Source: Aplysia californica (lineage: Eukaryota; Mollusca; Gastropoda; Aplysiida; Aplysiidae). Taken from it: DNA of 64,000 bases. The stretch spans positions 821,688 through 885,687 of the forward strand of contig NW_004797367.1 in NCBI RefSeq assembly GCF_000002075.1. The letters are read 5' to 3'. Both the position numbers and the translations under genes were made by a program. The notes below the pieces were generated by a model. That model saw nothing but the letters and a program-made list of their open reading frames with translations. It ran no database searches and was not told the origin of the DNA. This document shows positions 56,601-64,000 of the stretch, piece after piece (the first letter of the stretch is position 1; every line of letters begins with the position of its first letter).

Positions 56601-59600
56601 TACGTGCTACAGCAAAGAGTCAAACCGCTACACCACAGACATAACGACCAGAAGTAGAGGTACAACGAAGCACAAAACCTAAGGACCAGAAATACAAGCA
56701 TGCTGACCTTTATGCGCCGACGGGGTGGGGGCGGTGGAGGTGACAGGCATCTGGTTGTAGGTGGAGGTCTGCGTGTTGGTGGCCGTGCCCATGGGGGCGT
56801 AGTTGTACTGGTTCTGGTTGTAGTAGTTGGTGGTGGACGTGGTGGTCGTCTGGAACTTGTCTCTGCCCGCTGTGGCCTGGTAGCCTCCCACACGACCCCG
56901 GCCCGCCCCTGTGGCTGCGGCTGCTGTGCTGCGAGCTGCTGGTGCTGCTTGTTGGGAACCCTCGGGCAGCACGTTGACCGGCTGGAAGGGACTGACCACT
57001 TGCTGGGCGGCGTTTGGACCCAGTGACCGGCACAGGCGGTCTTGTAGGAGGACAAGGCCCATCTGTCAGTGAGAAAGAAGGCAAAAAACACAAAATGAAA
57101 ACCTAAGCTATGCCAGTTCATCACTGTCACAATAAAACTGAGTAATACCGAATTTGCTGGCATACACCAAAAAGAGCAAAGTCAAACATATTTAAGTATT
57201 TTAAACAACAACGGCCTGTCAGTGTCAGTGAGAAAAAGAAAATGTCTCTTTGGAGGATCAATAAAGCACAATCTAACCTGTACAAGATGACCACTCATTG
57301 TCAAGGAGAAAAGTGGTTACTTTGGACTGTGTACCTTTTCTCATGAACAATAGAAAAAAAAAACAGCTATACACAGCCCTGTTCCATTACACAGGACACA
57401 CTAAGTTTAGCTTACCCACCACTCTCTTTCTTATTGTTTTCATTCATACCGTGTTATGCTGGTTTCTTTCAGCACAATCTCATTTGATTATACACTATAC
57501 TTAAGAAAAAAACAAACAACAACACATACCCCCCCAATACCCAAACAACAATAAAAAAAAAAAAGAAACCAAAAAGGCATGCACACACACACACACCACG
57601 AAGGGTTACTTACATCTGTAGAGTTTCCGAGATAAGACAACGCGGTGGCCAGGCTGCCCTGAGCGGCCAAAAGGCTGGCGTACTGACTCAGCTTGTCGGC
57701 CAAAGCCCCGCCTGTCACGTTGGGAGCGGCCCCTCTTGACAGCTCCACAGCTTTACGGAGGACCATCACCTTCTCCACAAGATCCTGGCAGAAAAAGAAA
57801 CAACAGAAAGTATATTTACCTATCCAGCTAGAAAATGGAAACATAATGCCAACTGAAACATAACAATAGACCTGATGACAACTGTGCTGCAGCACAAAAT
57901 AGAAGCAAAGAAAAGCACAGACACAATAACCATCATTTAGTGATGGGAAAAGGTTAACAGGCACACTTTACTTTTCCGATCCAGCGGCCATTTGGGTCAC
58001 ACAGAAACAATTGTTTTAGTCTGAGTTACATGGCCCTTGCAACACAGATAAGGTCATAAAAGTGCCAAAGGATAGAAGTGTTACAAGAGAGTAACATAGG
58101 ATGGAAACGAGAGAAGAGAGATAAGGATGATAGATGTTCGACGGGGAAAGAAAGAGCAATCCAGATCATAGCATTTGTCAACCACCCACTCACACAAACA
58201 ATAGTTATAATTTAAAAAAGGACAGCTGTCTTACATAATAGTGAAAGAGATTCAAATCAGTAGTCCTACCAGATACCTGTATGTAGCAGCCTAAACTATG
58301 TACGTTGACGGGCCGCATTCATAAATGATACTAACATTACCGCACTTTAGGAAAATGCCTTTAAGATTAAAACTGCAGAACAGAGTGCTCGCTGGCAGGA
58401 TTTCAGGCGCAACTTCACAGTCAATAAAACTGCCTAGATTTCATCATTCCTTCTCACCTGCAGGGCCAAAGGCTGGTTTCCATTCTCCGTGTTCTTCACC
58501 CAGTTCTCCACCAGTTTGTCAACATTGCCCGAGCAGATGTAGCACAGACTGGCGTACAGAGACAGCTCCCCATTACGCTCAGCCTCCAGTCTGTTCGCGA
58601 GAACATCTGAAAGTTTTGAAAGAAAAAGTGAAGATCCTCCGTTAAACTTCCTGACTAACAGCGAAATGAGATGGCTCATTGGTTTAGCAGTGCTTTGTGA
58701 ACAGTCAGCGAGCCAGCAGTCACATTTTTATATAAACAGAGCATGATAAAATTTACACTGAAACAAAATAGAAACATACGATACCCAAAAATCACCTAAT
58801 TGAAAGGATTAAAAGTCACCCATCAGCTACCCATGTTACTGAGGAGAAGGTAACTCACCACAAAGAGGGGAGAATTCCTCTGGAAGTGCATAGGTCAAGA
58901 TAACGGCTAAAGCCTCCTTCCAGTTGTCCAGGTCACACGTCTCCACAATGTGGCCCCAGTCGTGGGTGACCACAGAAGAAATCAGCTGAAAACAAAAAGG
59001 TCAAGATAAGCAAAAGATAACCAAAAATAACTTTTCTATCTCATAAGTTACCAAATCTTGGCAGGCCACAAAATGTACAAGAAGTACCTTTTTATCAAAT
59101 GATTATTTCAAATATGCCTCAGCTTCCTTGGAAGCATAAGAGCAAGCTGACATTCTACAAGAATTCAACCAATCAAATCATTTGAGTCATTCCACAAGCT
59201 CCCAAGTGATTAAATTTTTTTTTTTTAAATACAAAATAGTGGCTTTATCTGAAAACCCCCCGAAATTGATTAGAGTAATTGTGGAATGAAGATAAAATTA
59301 CACTGACAAGATCTTACAGTCTTAGCTGGGTACCCATTCCCGTCTGGGAGTGAAGAGGGGTACTGTGTAATGGTCTTTAAGACAAGGCTGGATAATATAT
59401 ATATGTAAATTAGTAAATGTTCCTTTATAGGCTCAAAAGCATACTGGAGTCAAGCTATCTGTTGTGAAAATGGCCTAGGTCTTAAATAAAGAGACCCACC
59501 ATGAAAATTCCACATACAAGTCTCTGACACTTGATAGCAAAACTTACAAATACAAATTGACTGCTTAGTTTTAAACTACCCCATACGGAACTTTGAAAAG

Positions 59601-62600
59601 TGACGTATGGCGGTGTCCTAGACTGAACAGTTGAATTATAAACATCACTCACTCTGCCTAAGGTGGACTTATTCTTCATGAAGTATTTCTTCTGTGTTCT
59701 AATGAGCAGCTCAGGTCCTCCAGCAATAGCCAGCAGAATGGCTTCAGCCATTTTGTCTTCGCTGAGGCACATTTCCACGGCAGCCTCAAAGTTGCCAGTC
59801 AGAAGTGCTTGAGTCATTAATCCATCAGCTGAAAACAAAAACAAAAAAGGGCCACTTAAAGCAAATGCTTCACGGCATTAAACATAACCGTAAAACCCAA
59901 AACATCAATAATAACTACAAAAACATACTTTTATATATATACTTTTGATAAAACAATGAGCAGAGAATATAAACATATAAAATAAGTTAATATCAACCCA
60001 CGAAACAGGTTTTTCTATTGACTAGTAGAGGAACTTGAATATAAAATGAGAATCAACAAATACAATGTGCATAATCCTGGGACGATAAGGCAGCAGATCA
60101 GATTACATAAACTATGCATTGATCCATACAGGACAATTATCAGTTCAATTTAAGACATAACAAACCAAACCAAATGGAAAATGAAGACTAGTAGCCATTT
60201 ATCTGGTTTTAAACTGAATAAACTCTTTCAGTAGGCAATTCTACAAAGCATACATTTCACACACTGGAAACATTTCACAAATGGAAATGTCGATTACTTA
60301 ATTGCACTTTCAAAGGGTTTTTAAATTTGAAATGCAACTAGACAAAATGAGTACCCTCATTGAAATGAAAACAGTGTTAGTGTCGTCCTCCACAACAGAC
60401 ATGCAATCAATGTTAAAAATACCCACCATTATCAGTAGGTATGACCAGAGGCGTCTCCGTCCCAGACATTTTCTGCTGGGAGCCGGCAATTTCATCAAAG
60501 GCTGCAGAACCATCCGAGAGGTCATCAATACTGTCCACGGGGGTCTGGAAAAGTTCAACGGTACAACTACAGTCCAGCTTGTTCTAATAGTCACTTGTTC
60601 AAGACAATCACTTGTACAAACTACCTTTTCCCACTTACCGCCGATCCCGAGTACATTGTCTTTTATGGTATGCTCAATGGAATACATCATTAAATATTGA
60701 ACAATCACAGAAATCAGCTTGATTAGTACAAACTGGTATTTGACATCCGGTTATAGTTAAAGTATAACCCTCTTTCTATCACTTTTGGAGTGTTCCCTTG
60801 CCAGTCAAATGTCCACCGTATCTTTGAACGGACCCAGTTAGGCTCTTCTCTCCAAGCTGTAATTTTTACCCCTAATTTCATAACTATCCAAGTTAAAATG
60901 TCTTCAGAATATGCGAGTCTAAGGCTATACTAATAGCTCTTCTCAGGTTTCCTCTAGATATAAGTCATGATGCATTCCATGAGTCAAGGTGTTAAAAGAA
61001 AAAAGGTACGGTCACTTAAGACAGCTGCCTGCATGTAAGCTAGTTAAGCAAAGCATGACTAAAGTATCATCCCGCTAACTACAGTGTACACAAAATTACC
61101 TTAGACCCAACAGTTGGGGATGCCTGGCCACTGGCTGCAAGCCTCTCTGCTTTCATTATGTTCTGAAAATTGTGGGAAAAAACAACAGCTTATTTTCAAA
61201 ATGTGATAGACAGTAGAAGCATACAGTGTGTTTGTGCTTAAGCAAAAGGAAGCCCATGGGCACAACAGCAGTCATTTAATGTGAAGTAAAAGTAACACAA
61301 AAACCATGGAGGAAAGAAATTATGTTGATTGCACCAACAACTTGTTAAAGCTCAGTGAAAAAAAACAATCCAAAGCACATCACTTTTTTAAAATGTCCTA
61401 AAGTAAATAGCGTAATACCCGATATCCCCTGACCAAATTTCAGGCAAGACAAAAACAAACTAAAACAACCAATTACAAAAGTGCCTTATGACAGACAGGA
61501 ATTGTATACACAGCAGGCTAAGACATACCTATAGGACACTGGGACCCAGTCTTTGGGACCAAATTAAGCCAGTGTTAGAAATTCATAATTCAAATCCTAG
61601 TTGAGTCTTGCCTACCTTGCCCTTTCTAAAACTTTCTTTTTTCCCTCCTGTGTGTCTTGATCACTGAACAAGAGCCCCCTAACTGTGACTAATAAGGCCT
61701 TCACTTCAATACAAGTAATTTTTAGAAAAACAATTTCATAAATCCTTAGAAAACAAATCTGAGTACCATTAAAATAAGTTTTAAAACATATTTTACAAAA
61801 ATAAAAAGCTCTTAAGGAAAAAGCCCAATCTGTACATAACATACCCCTGTGTTCAAGAGAGACATTTTCTGTGCCAGTTCCTGAGCATCTACTCCTCGAC
61901 TGGAGGCTGCTGCTACTTCGGTACCTGTGTGCTCAACCACTTTCCTGGCTAACTCGTTCTGGTCATATCCTAAGAGCTGAAGGAATTTAGTCCTGGGTTC
62001 TTTCTCAAAGTTGACCTGAGGAAAAACACAGAGAATGAATTGACTCGTTGATTTTGAAAATAAGTCTAGTATGAAAGAGTATTTGCACTTCAAACTTGTA
62101 AAAAATTTCAGACTTTGACACAGTTGCTCAGATGGCTTCAATTACTTAGTCAAGACTAAATAAAGGGAATCAATGCACCTAAAAAAGAGTAACCAAAAGG
62201 AACCAGTAGGTCAATAACGTTCAATCTCTCTCGATAATAATTATTTCCCTTTGAAATTCATAATCTTTCACATCAGAGCAGCTATGCGTAGAGTTGTAAA
62301 TAATAAAGTGTAGTCTTTTCAGAGCATACAATCTTCTTTTTCAACAGAATCTGAGGTGCAGAGGGTAGCCTCCTTGCTGTTGCACGCCTACAAGGTGAGC
62401 ATAATTCACAAGCTTTTATTTCATAAAGTTCCAAATTTCCTTGGTGAGAAAAAAACAAACAAAGCCAGACGAGGCGATAAGAAAAGACAATGCACCAACC
62501 CTCATGAAGTTCCAGATATTCTCCTGCATGGAGTCGGTGCAGTTGGCGGCCTTCATGGCACAGAACTCTGGGAACTGTCCGCCCGACAGAGCCTGCTCCA

Positions 62601-63352
62601 GCTGGTTCGACCTGACCACCAGCTCCGTCTCCGTCACCACCTGGCTGATCGTCACGTTGCGCGGCGTCGGCTGCTGGGGGTTGGCCGGTTTCTCCACACC
62701 AAAGGTGACCAACTTGCCTCCAAACTAAGATGTGCAAGGACAAAACAAACAAAAAATTTAACTTTCAGGAATAATTATGTCTGTTCTGGTCTATTTTTGT
62801 ATAGAGCAGATCTTGCAATTTCTCGTGAAAATGTGCTCTGCTTTTAACAAGATGGGAAATAATAACAGCAGGGCACTGTAGAAACTGATTTGATCTTGAA
62901 CATTCAGATAACAATCATTAAAAGGTTAGAACAGGTAAATAAATCAACGAAAAAAAACCCAACAAGGGCACTATAAATTTTCGCTCCATCACACTGATCT
63001 TTTGTCCTATCCTCAAGAAAGACTTGCCCATGCTGCAGACATGTTTTCTTTGCAGAAACTGTCTTGAACATACTGACAGTTTCCCAAACAACATCATGCA
63101 CACATTGACATTTCCCCATGCCCAAACAACCACTTGCACACACTCACGTTTAGTCCTCCACTTAACAAGGACTTGCATATTCCTTTACCTTAAAAAAGAC
63201 ACCATATATGACTCTGAACTTACTGCAAAAGATGCTCCAACAGGCTTCCTTATCCACTTGGGTGGTTTCTGCAAGGGGAGAACTTTCTCCTGCTCATGTG
63301 GGACTTGGACTGGGGCTGCTCCAAACGGGGCATTGCCAAATGACTCTGCAAC
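47591..63352 (-). CDS. SEC31A: SEC31, COPII outer-coat protein (partial; N-terminal WD40 part beyond window)
   Basis: Seventeen exons read as the SEC31 segment that follows the WD40 propeller. In order: [116 protein letters not shown]. A long Pro/Tyr/Gln-rich linker with AWNDPP follows, then a C-terminal helical domain ending NFSEISNFMPAIKVLLQ. SEC31 pairs with SEC13 to form the COPII cage at ER exit sites. Its proline-rich segment activates the SEC23-SAR1 GTPase, and the Trp-Asn of WNDPP corresponds to the pair known to insert there. Placed exons total 2537 nt, one short of a multiple of three, and the junction of exons 14 and 15 is out of phase (0 to 1). An exon of length 3n+1 is therefore missing between 48794 and 50653. 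Confidence 0.93.
47795..47945. repeat. Degenerate minisatellite (AACAATCATGAGA unit) in last SEC31 intron
   Basis: Units AGAGAAACAATCATGAGA, AAAAACAATCATGAGAA and GAAACAATCATGAGTGAG start 16 bp from the exon 17 acceptor and match the unit at 46140-46335. Confidence 0.75.
48246..48317 (-). CDS. SEC31A: SEC31 exon 16 (72 nt)
   Basis: It encodes QMKRKLEDVTRKLELLYDK then LRENM, matching human QTKRKLDDASKRLEFLYDKLRE. Phase 0 at both ends. No supplied translation covers it. Confidence 0.94.
48738..48793 (-). CDS. SEC31A: SEC31 exon 15 (5' boundary less certain)
   Basis: It encodes MTPVFLLVKSCLQMAPNA before donor GCT/GTGAGT. LVKSCLQMA aligns with human LIQRCLSSA just before QTKRKLDD. The acceptor CCAG at 48794 gives phase 1 in, which does not fit exon 14, so an intervening exon is implied. 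Confidence 0.72.
49080..49262 (-). repeat. tRNA-headed SINE (family H) in SEC31 intron
   Basis: The minus strand reads TCTATGGTGTAATGATCAGA at the head and CTGACAGGCAGAGTAAAATT, CTTCCTAAATGGCCTAACTT near the end, colinear with 50870-51065. Confidence 0.5.
50571..50648. repeat. GT/CA microsatellite at SEC31 exon 14 donor
   Basis: About 38 pure GT units; on the transcript strand a CA run begins within about 6 nt of the donor. Confidence 0.93.
50654..50743 (-). CDS. SEC31A: SEC31 exon 14 (90 nt) followed by a CA repeat
   Basis: It encodes PLPSYNAGGYAGFHQNPMP, then SSQAPPPAQIQ. It is symmetric (phase 0/0). The donor GTAATG is followed within a few bases by about 36 CA dinucleotides on the transcript strand. 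Confidence 0.87.
50870..51065 (-). repeat. tRNA-headed SINE (family H) in SEC31 intron
   Basis: The minus strand reads GTCTGTAGTGTAGCCATTGT, then GGGAGAGAATTTTTATCTAG, CCTTGACAGGCAGAGAGG, TCCTCCTAAATGATTGAAAT and GGGGGCATGAAAT. Confidence 0.55.
53404..53481 (-). CDS. SEC31A: SEC31 exon 13 (78 nt)
   Basis: It encodes QPGADPPGAPSYPGLYNPAE, then HQPAPQ, part of the proline-rich linker. Acceptor TTTACAG, donor CAG/GTGAGT, symmetric phase 0/0. Confidence 0.87.
53577..53852. mobile_element. TTAA-flanked miniature element (family T1), 276 bp, in SEC31 intron
   Basis: Flanked by TTAA at 53573-53576 and 53853-53856, ends CTCTTTATCT and AGATAAAGAG. It is the reverse-orientation relative of 12511-12766 (CGGCAATTACC, AATATGATGTCGAAGTCGTC). 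Confidence 0.75.
54080..54161 (+). repeat. GTGGTC-type dispersed repeat, interrupted
   Basis: Contains ATGGAGAAAAGTGGTCATCT, GACAGGTGGTCCTCTTGGAC and AGTGTCATTATAATA. It is cut off by the family C element that starts at 54162. Confidence 0.58.
54162..54531 (-). mobile_element. Family C inverted-end element, copy 4, in SEC31 intron
   Basis: Left TATGTGTCACGACGCCGTGG, right GACGAGCGCCTGATTTCACC then ACACTGCCTCACATA. It shares GCCACCAAAGTTTGGTGACT with copy 3. It is inserted at the edge of a GTGGTC-type repeat. Confidence 0.75.
54671..54905 (-). CDS. SEC31A: SEC31 exon 12: GAP-stimulating WN motif
   Basis: It encodes PPSYNTPVSSSAGQYP, then APYNPGQAPYTPPTPAS and AETAWNDPPIIKEKPKPAQ. The Trp-Asn at about 54715-54710 corresponds to the residues of SEC31 that complete the SEC23-SAR1 GTPase site. 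Phase is 2 in, 0 out. Confidence 0.93.
54945..55048 (-). repeat. Family A SINE-like repeat, truncated, in SEC31 intron
   Basis: Contains GCACAAACAGGTCATACAAG, then AGAGAGTAGCATATACAGAA and ATTATTTGATAGGAAAG. It begins about 45 bp upstream of SEC31 exon 12. Confidence 0.6.
55065..55240 (-). repeat. Family A SINE-like repeat in SEC31 intron
   Basis: Contains TTCGGCACTTGCAACACAAT, AGATTAGAAGTGTTACTGGA and ACCACACCACAGTGTCCATC. It follows the previous truncated copy directly in the same orientation. Confidence 0.73.
55616..55816. mobile_element. TTAA-flanked miniature element (family T3), 201 bp
   Basis: Flanked by TTAA at 55612-55615 and 55817-55820. Ends CTCTTCCACTGCTGA and TCAGCAGTAAAGTGG are imperfect inverses. 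The right TTAA is also the left TTAA of the next element. Confidence 0.65.
55821..55976. mobile_element. TTAA-flanked miniature element (family T2), 156 bp
   Basis: Flanked by TTAA at 55817-55820 and 55977-55980. Ends CACTCTGCGGTCAC and GTGACAGCAAAGTG. It is related to 14860-14964 (TTCCGGTCACCTGGC). Confidence 0.72.
56004..56136 (-). CDS. SEC31A: SEC31 exon 11: Tyr/Pro/Gln-rich linker
   Basis: It encodes LSGRYPHYPSTMSSAYGVD, then PGSGYMQPDYNQGQQPQPN and MY. Phase is 1 in, 2 out, matching both neighbours. It was found by splice phase alone. Confidence 0.9.
56140..56310. repeat. Degenerate tandem repeat (GACAGATGA units) in SEC31 intron
   Basis: AAGACAGATGAGAACCAGAT occurs with variants about every 40-50 bp, immediately upstream of exon 11. 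Confidence 0.6.
56570..56648 (-). repeat. tRNA-like SINE head in SEC31 intron
   Basis: The minus strand reads CTGTGGTGTAGCGGTTTGAC, a good A-box region, and GACGTGAGTTTGTTTCAC where the B box would lie. The body is missing. Confidence 0.5.
56708..57062 (-). CDS. SEC31A: SEC31 exon 10: end of solenoid, start of Pro/Thr/Gln-rich linker
   Basis: It encodes [16 protein letters not shown], matching human QLRDRLCRAQG. A low-complexity linker rich in Ala, Thr, Tyr, Gln and Asn follows (NYYNQNQYNYAPMG). It is GC-richer than its surroundings. The donor is AAAG/GTCAGC, phase 1. Confidence 0.92.
57275..57340 (+). repeat. GTGGTC-type dispersed repeat, fragment
   Basis: Contains AAGATGACCACTCATTGTCA and AGGAGAAAAGTGGTTACTTT. 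Confidence 0.5.
57614..57784 (-). CDS. SEC31A: SEC31 exon 9
   Basis: It encodes DLVEKVMVLRKAVELSRG, then [19 protein letters not shown] and LSYLGNSTD, matching human DLIEKVVILRKAVQLTQ and MSQYANLLAAQGS. Phase 0 at both ends. Confidence 0.95.
57895..57998 (-). repeat. Family B SINE-like repeat, truncated, in SEC31 intron
   Basis: Contains AAAGAAAAGCACAGACACAA and TAACCATCATTTAGTGATGG. It is followed at once by a family A copy. Confidence 0.6.
58013..58192 (-). repeat. Family A SINE-like repeat in SEC31 intron
   Basis: Contains TGGCCCTTGCAACACAGATA, AGAAGTGTTACAAGAGAGTA, GATGATAGATGTTCGACGGG and the head GTCAACCACCCACTC. Confidence 0.73.
58458..58606 (-). CDS. SEC31A: SEC31 exon 8
   Basis: It encodes DVLANRLEAERNGELSLYA, then [17 protein letters not shown] and PLALQ, matching human CDLLGTRLE...ACLCYICAGNVEKLV. 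Phase is 1 in, 0 out. Confidence 0.95.
58859..58985 (-). CDS. SEC31A: SEC31 exon 7
   Basis: It encodes LISSVVTHDWGHIVETCDL, then DNWKEALAVILTYALPEEF and SPLC, matching human CDLKNWREALAAVLTYAKPDEF. No supplied translation covers it. Phase is 0 in, 1 out. Confidence 0.94.
59653..59828 (-). CDS. SEC31A: SEC31 exon 6: start of alpha-solenoid (ACE1)
   Basis: It encodes [37 protein letters not shown] and RTQKKYFMKNKSTLGR, nearly identical in pattern to human [20 protein letters not shown]. Phase is 1 in, 0 out. Confidence 0.95.
60427..60544 (-). CDS. SEC31A: SEC31 exon 5
   Basis: It encodes TPVDSIDDLSDGSAAFDEIA, then TETPLVIPTDN, an acidic linker before the alpha-solenoid. The supplied long translations here are in the wrong frame. 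Phase is 0 in and 1 out, donor GTGGGT. Confidence 0.86.
61100..61162 (-). CDS. SEC31A: SEC31 exon 4 (63 nt)
   Basis: It encodes NIMKAERLAASGQASPTVGS then K, a hydrophilic linker with acceptor TTTTCAG and donor AAG/GTAATT. It is symmetric (phase 0/0) and so could be an optional exon. Confidence 0.78.
61230..61300 (-). repeat. Family B tail fragment in SEC31 intron
   Basis: Contains TGTGCTTAAGCAAAAGGAAG and CACAACAGCAGTCATTTAAT. Confidence 0.55.
61845..62015 (-). CDS. SEC31A: SEC31 exon 3
   Basis: It encodes [18 protein letters not shown], then QELAQKMSLLNTG, matching human VNFEDDSRGKYLELLGY. It has 57 codons, phase 0, donor GGG/GTATGT. Confidence 0.93.
62500..62724 (-). CDS. SEC31A: SEC31 exon 2
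   Basis: It encodes [36 protein letters not shown] and NIWNFMR, matching human SEC31A FGGKLVTF...ISQVVTEKEF...NVWSFLK. The donor GTTGGT is weak, but frame and homology fix it. Confidence 0.93.
63224..63352 (-). CDS. SEC31A: SEC31 exon 1 of window
   Basis: It encodes VAESFGNAPFGAAPVQV, then [19 protein letters not shown]. The last motif is the SEC31 signature after the WD40 repeats. It is 129 nt, phase 0, donor GCA/GTAAGT. Confidence 0.93.
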
Positions 63353-64000
63353 CTGAAATGCAACAGACAATAATGTATAGCTTTAAATACCCCTTCAACA
63401 TTGGGATTTTTATCTGAGAAACTAGAATCTCTCATTTGAAAATTAAATAGGTCTATTTATGCTCACAATTCTATGATTGTTCTAGTTTCAATGGAAATTC
63501 TTCTCAATCCTGCTCTCTTCATGTCAGTAGAAAGAGCAGCATCTCAAAAACCCACTATGAAAAGTCACAGTGCTTCATAAAAATTGTGTTTGTGTGTGTT
63601 CCCATGCGTGCCTGCATGTGTGTGTGTGAGCACTATATACCACATAAAAAACACCCACCAAAAGCGTGCAAAGACCATAACGACATTGTTCAGAGTCTAA
63701 CCCAGTACAGAATAAAACACACAATGGACGCTCAGATACAAATTGAAATCCCTTTGGCATCATACGAACGAGACATATGTATCATCACAGCATGCTCCAT
63801 TGGAGTCAGTTCCGAGTAAAGAAGTAAAGAAGGCCATGTCTTCACTCAAAGAAGATGTGAATTCAAGTCCTCTTGGAGGAAATGTTTTATCAAGCACCTC
63901 ATCTTTCACCCTGAGGTGGCCCCGACAGGCAGGGACAAAGCAGCTTGACACCCGGATGATCCAAGTAGCATTGATGGGGCTTACCTATAGCAAGCCACTT

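Noticed and set aside
56600-57163. 187-residue Pro/Arg-rich and 127-residue frames over SEC31 exon 10
   Set aside because: They are alternate frames of the real exon; only the frame with LQDRLCR fits SEC31 and both splice phases.
60302-60708. 132-residue frames on both strands near SEC31 exon 5
   Set aside because: The SEC31 reading is a third frame (DDLSDGSAAFDEIA) limited by splice sites; the long frames are shadows.
63760-63951. Possible further SEC31 exon near the right edge
   Set aside because: The frame shows no WD40 or SEC31 similarity. A GTAAGC at about 63984 could be a donor, but the few bases before it do not match SEC31.

Overview
This is nuclear DNA of an animal, most likely a lophotrochozoan and probably a gastropod mollusc. 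The genes are split into short exons with GT-AG introns, the DNA is AT-rich with many CA/GT and GA microsatellites, and dozens of short interspersed repeats occur. The mollusc assignment is an inference from protein similarity and repeat style; the sequence does not name the species. No bacterial operon, CRISPR array, rRNA gene or functional tRNA gene was seen. No LTR retroelement or virus-like element was recognised.

Three host genes carry the coding content. (1) On the + strand, 205-3812, are the last four exons of a tolloid/BMP1-family secreted metalloprotease: the second half of one CUB domain, a complete final CUB domain and an acidic tail. (2) On the - strand, 39027-18028, is a complete 15-exon gene for TXNDC11, a membrane-anchored thioredoxin-domain protein of the ER. 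Every intron phase agrees and the product is 888 residues. (3) On the - strand, from beyond the right edge down to 47591, is the C-terminal two thirds of SEC31, the COPII outer-coat protein. Seventeen exons are placed and one more is required by the reading frame. Tolloid and TXNDC11 converge tail to tail; SEC31 lies upstream of TXNDC11 on the same strand. TXNDC11 and SEC31 both act at the ER and tolloid is secreted, but nothing suggests that the three form a functional cluster.

The rest is introns, UTRs and spacers full of repeats. The commonest is a roughly 180 bp SINE-like family (called A here) with at least 18 copies, all in the same orientation. A second family (B) shares its head. A roughly 500 bp tRNA-headed SINE (35633-36145) and a third sequence (F) share A's tail. 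That tail contains an inverted repeat whose two arms differ between copies yet still pair, so it looks like a conserved RNA hairpin. Also present are four copies of a roughly 400 bp element with long inverted ends, five TTAA-flanked miniature elements (two of them sharing a single TTAA), two LINE reverse-transcriptase remnants, and several minisatellites. One minisatellite grew from the exon 9 splice junction of TXNDC11.

No new multi-gene system was found. The most novel signals are the covarying SINE tail hairpin with its module swapping, the TTAA miniature elements, and the tandem repeats tied to splice sites.
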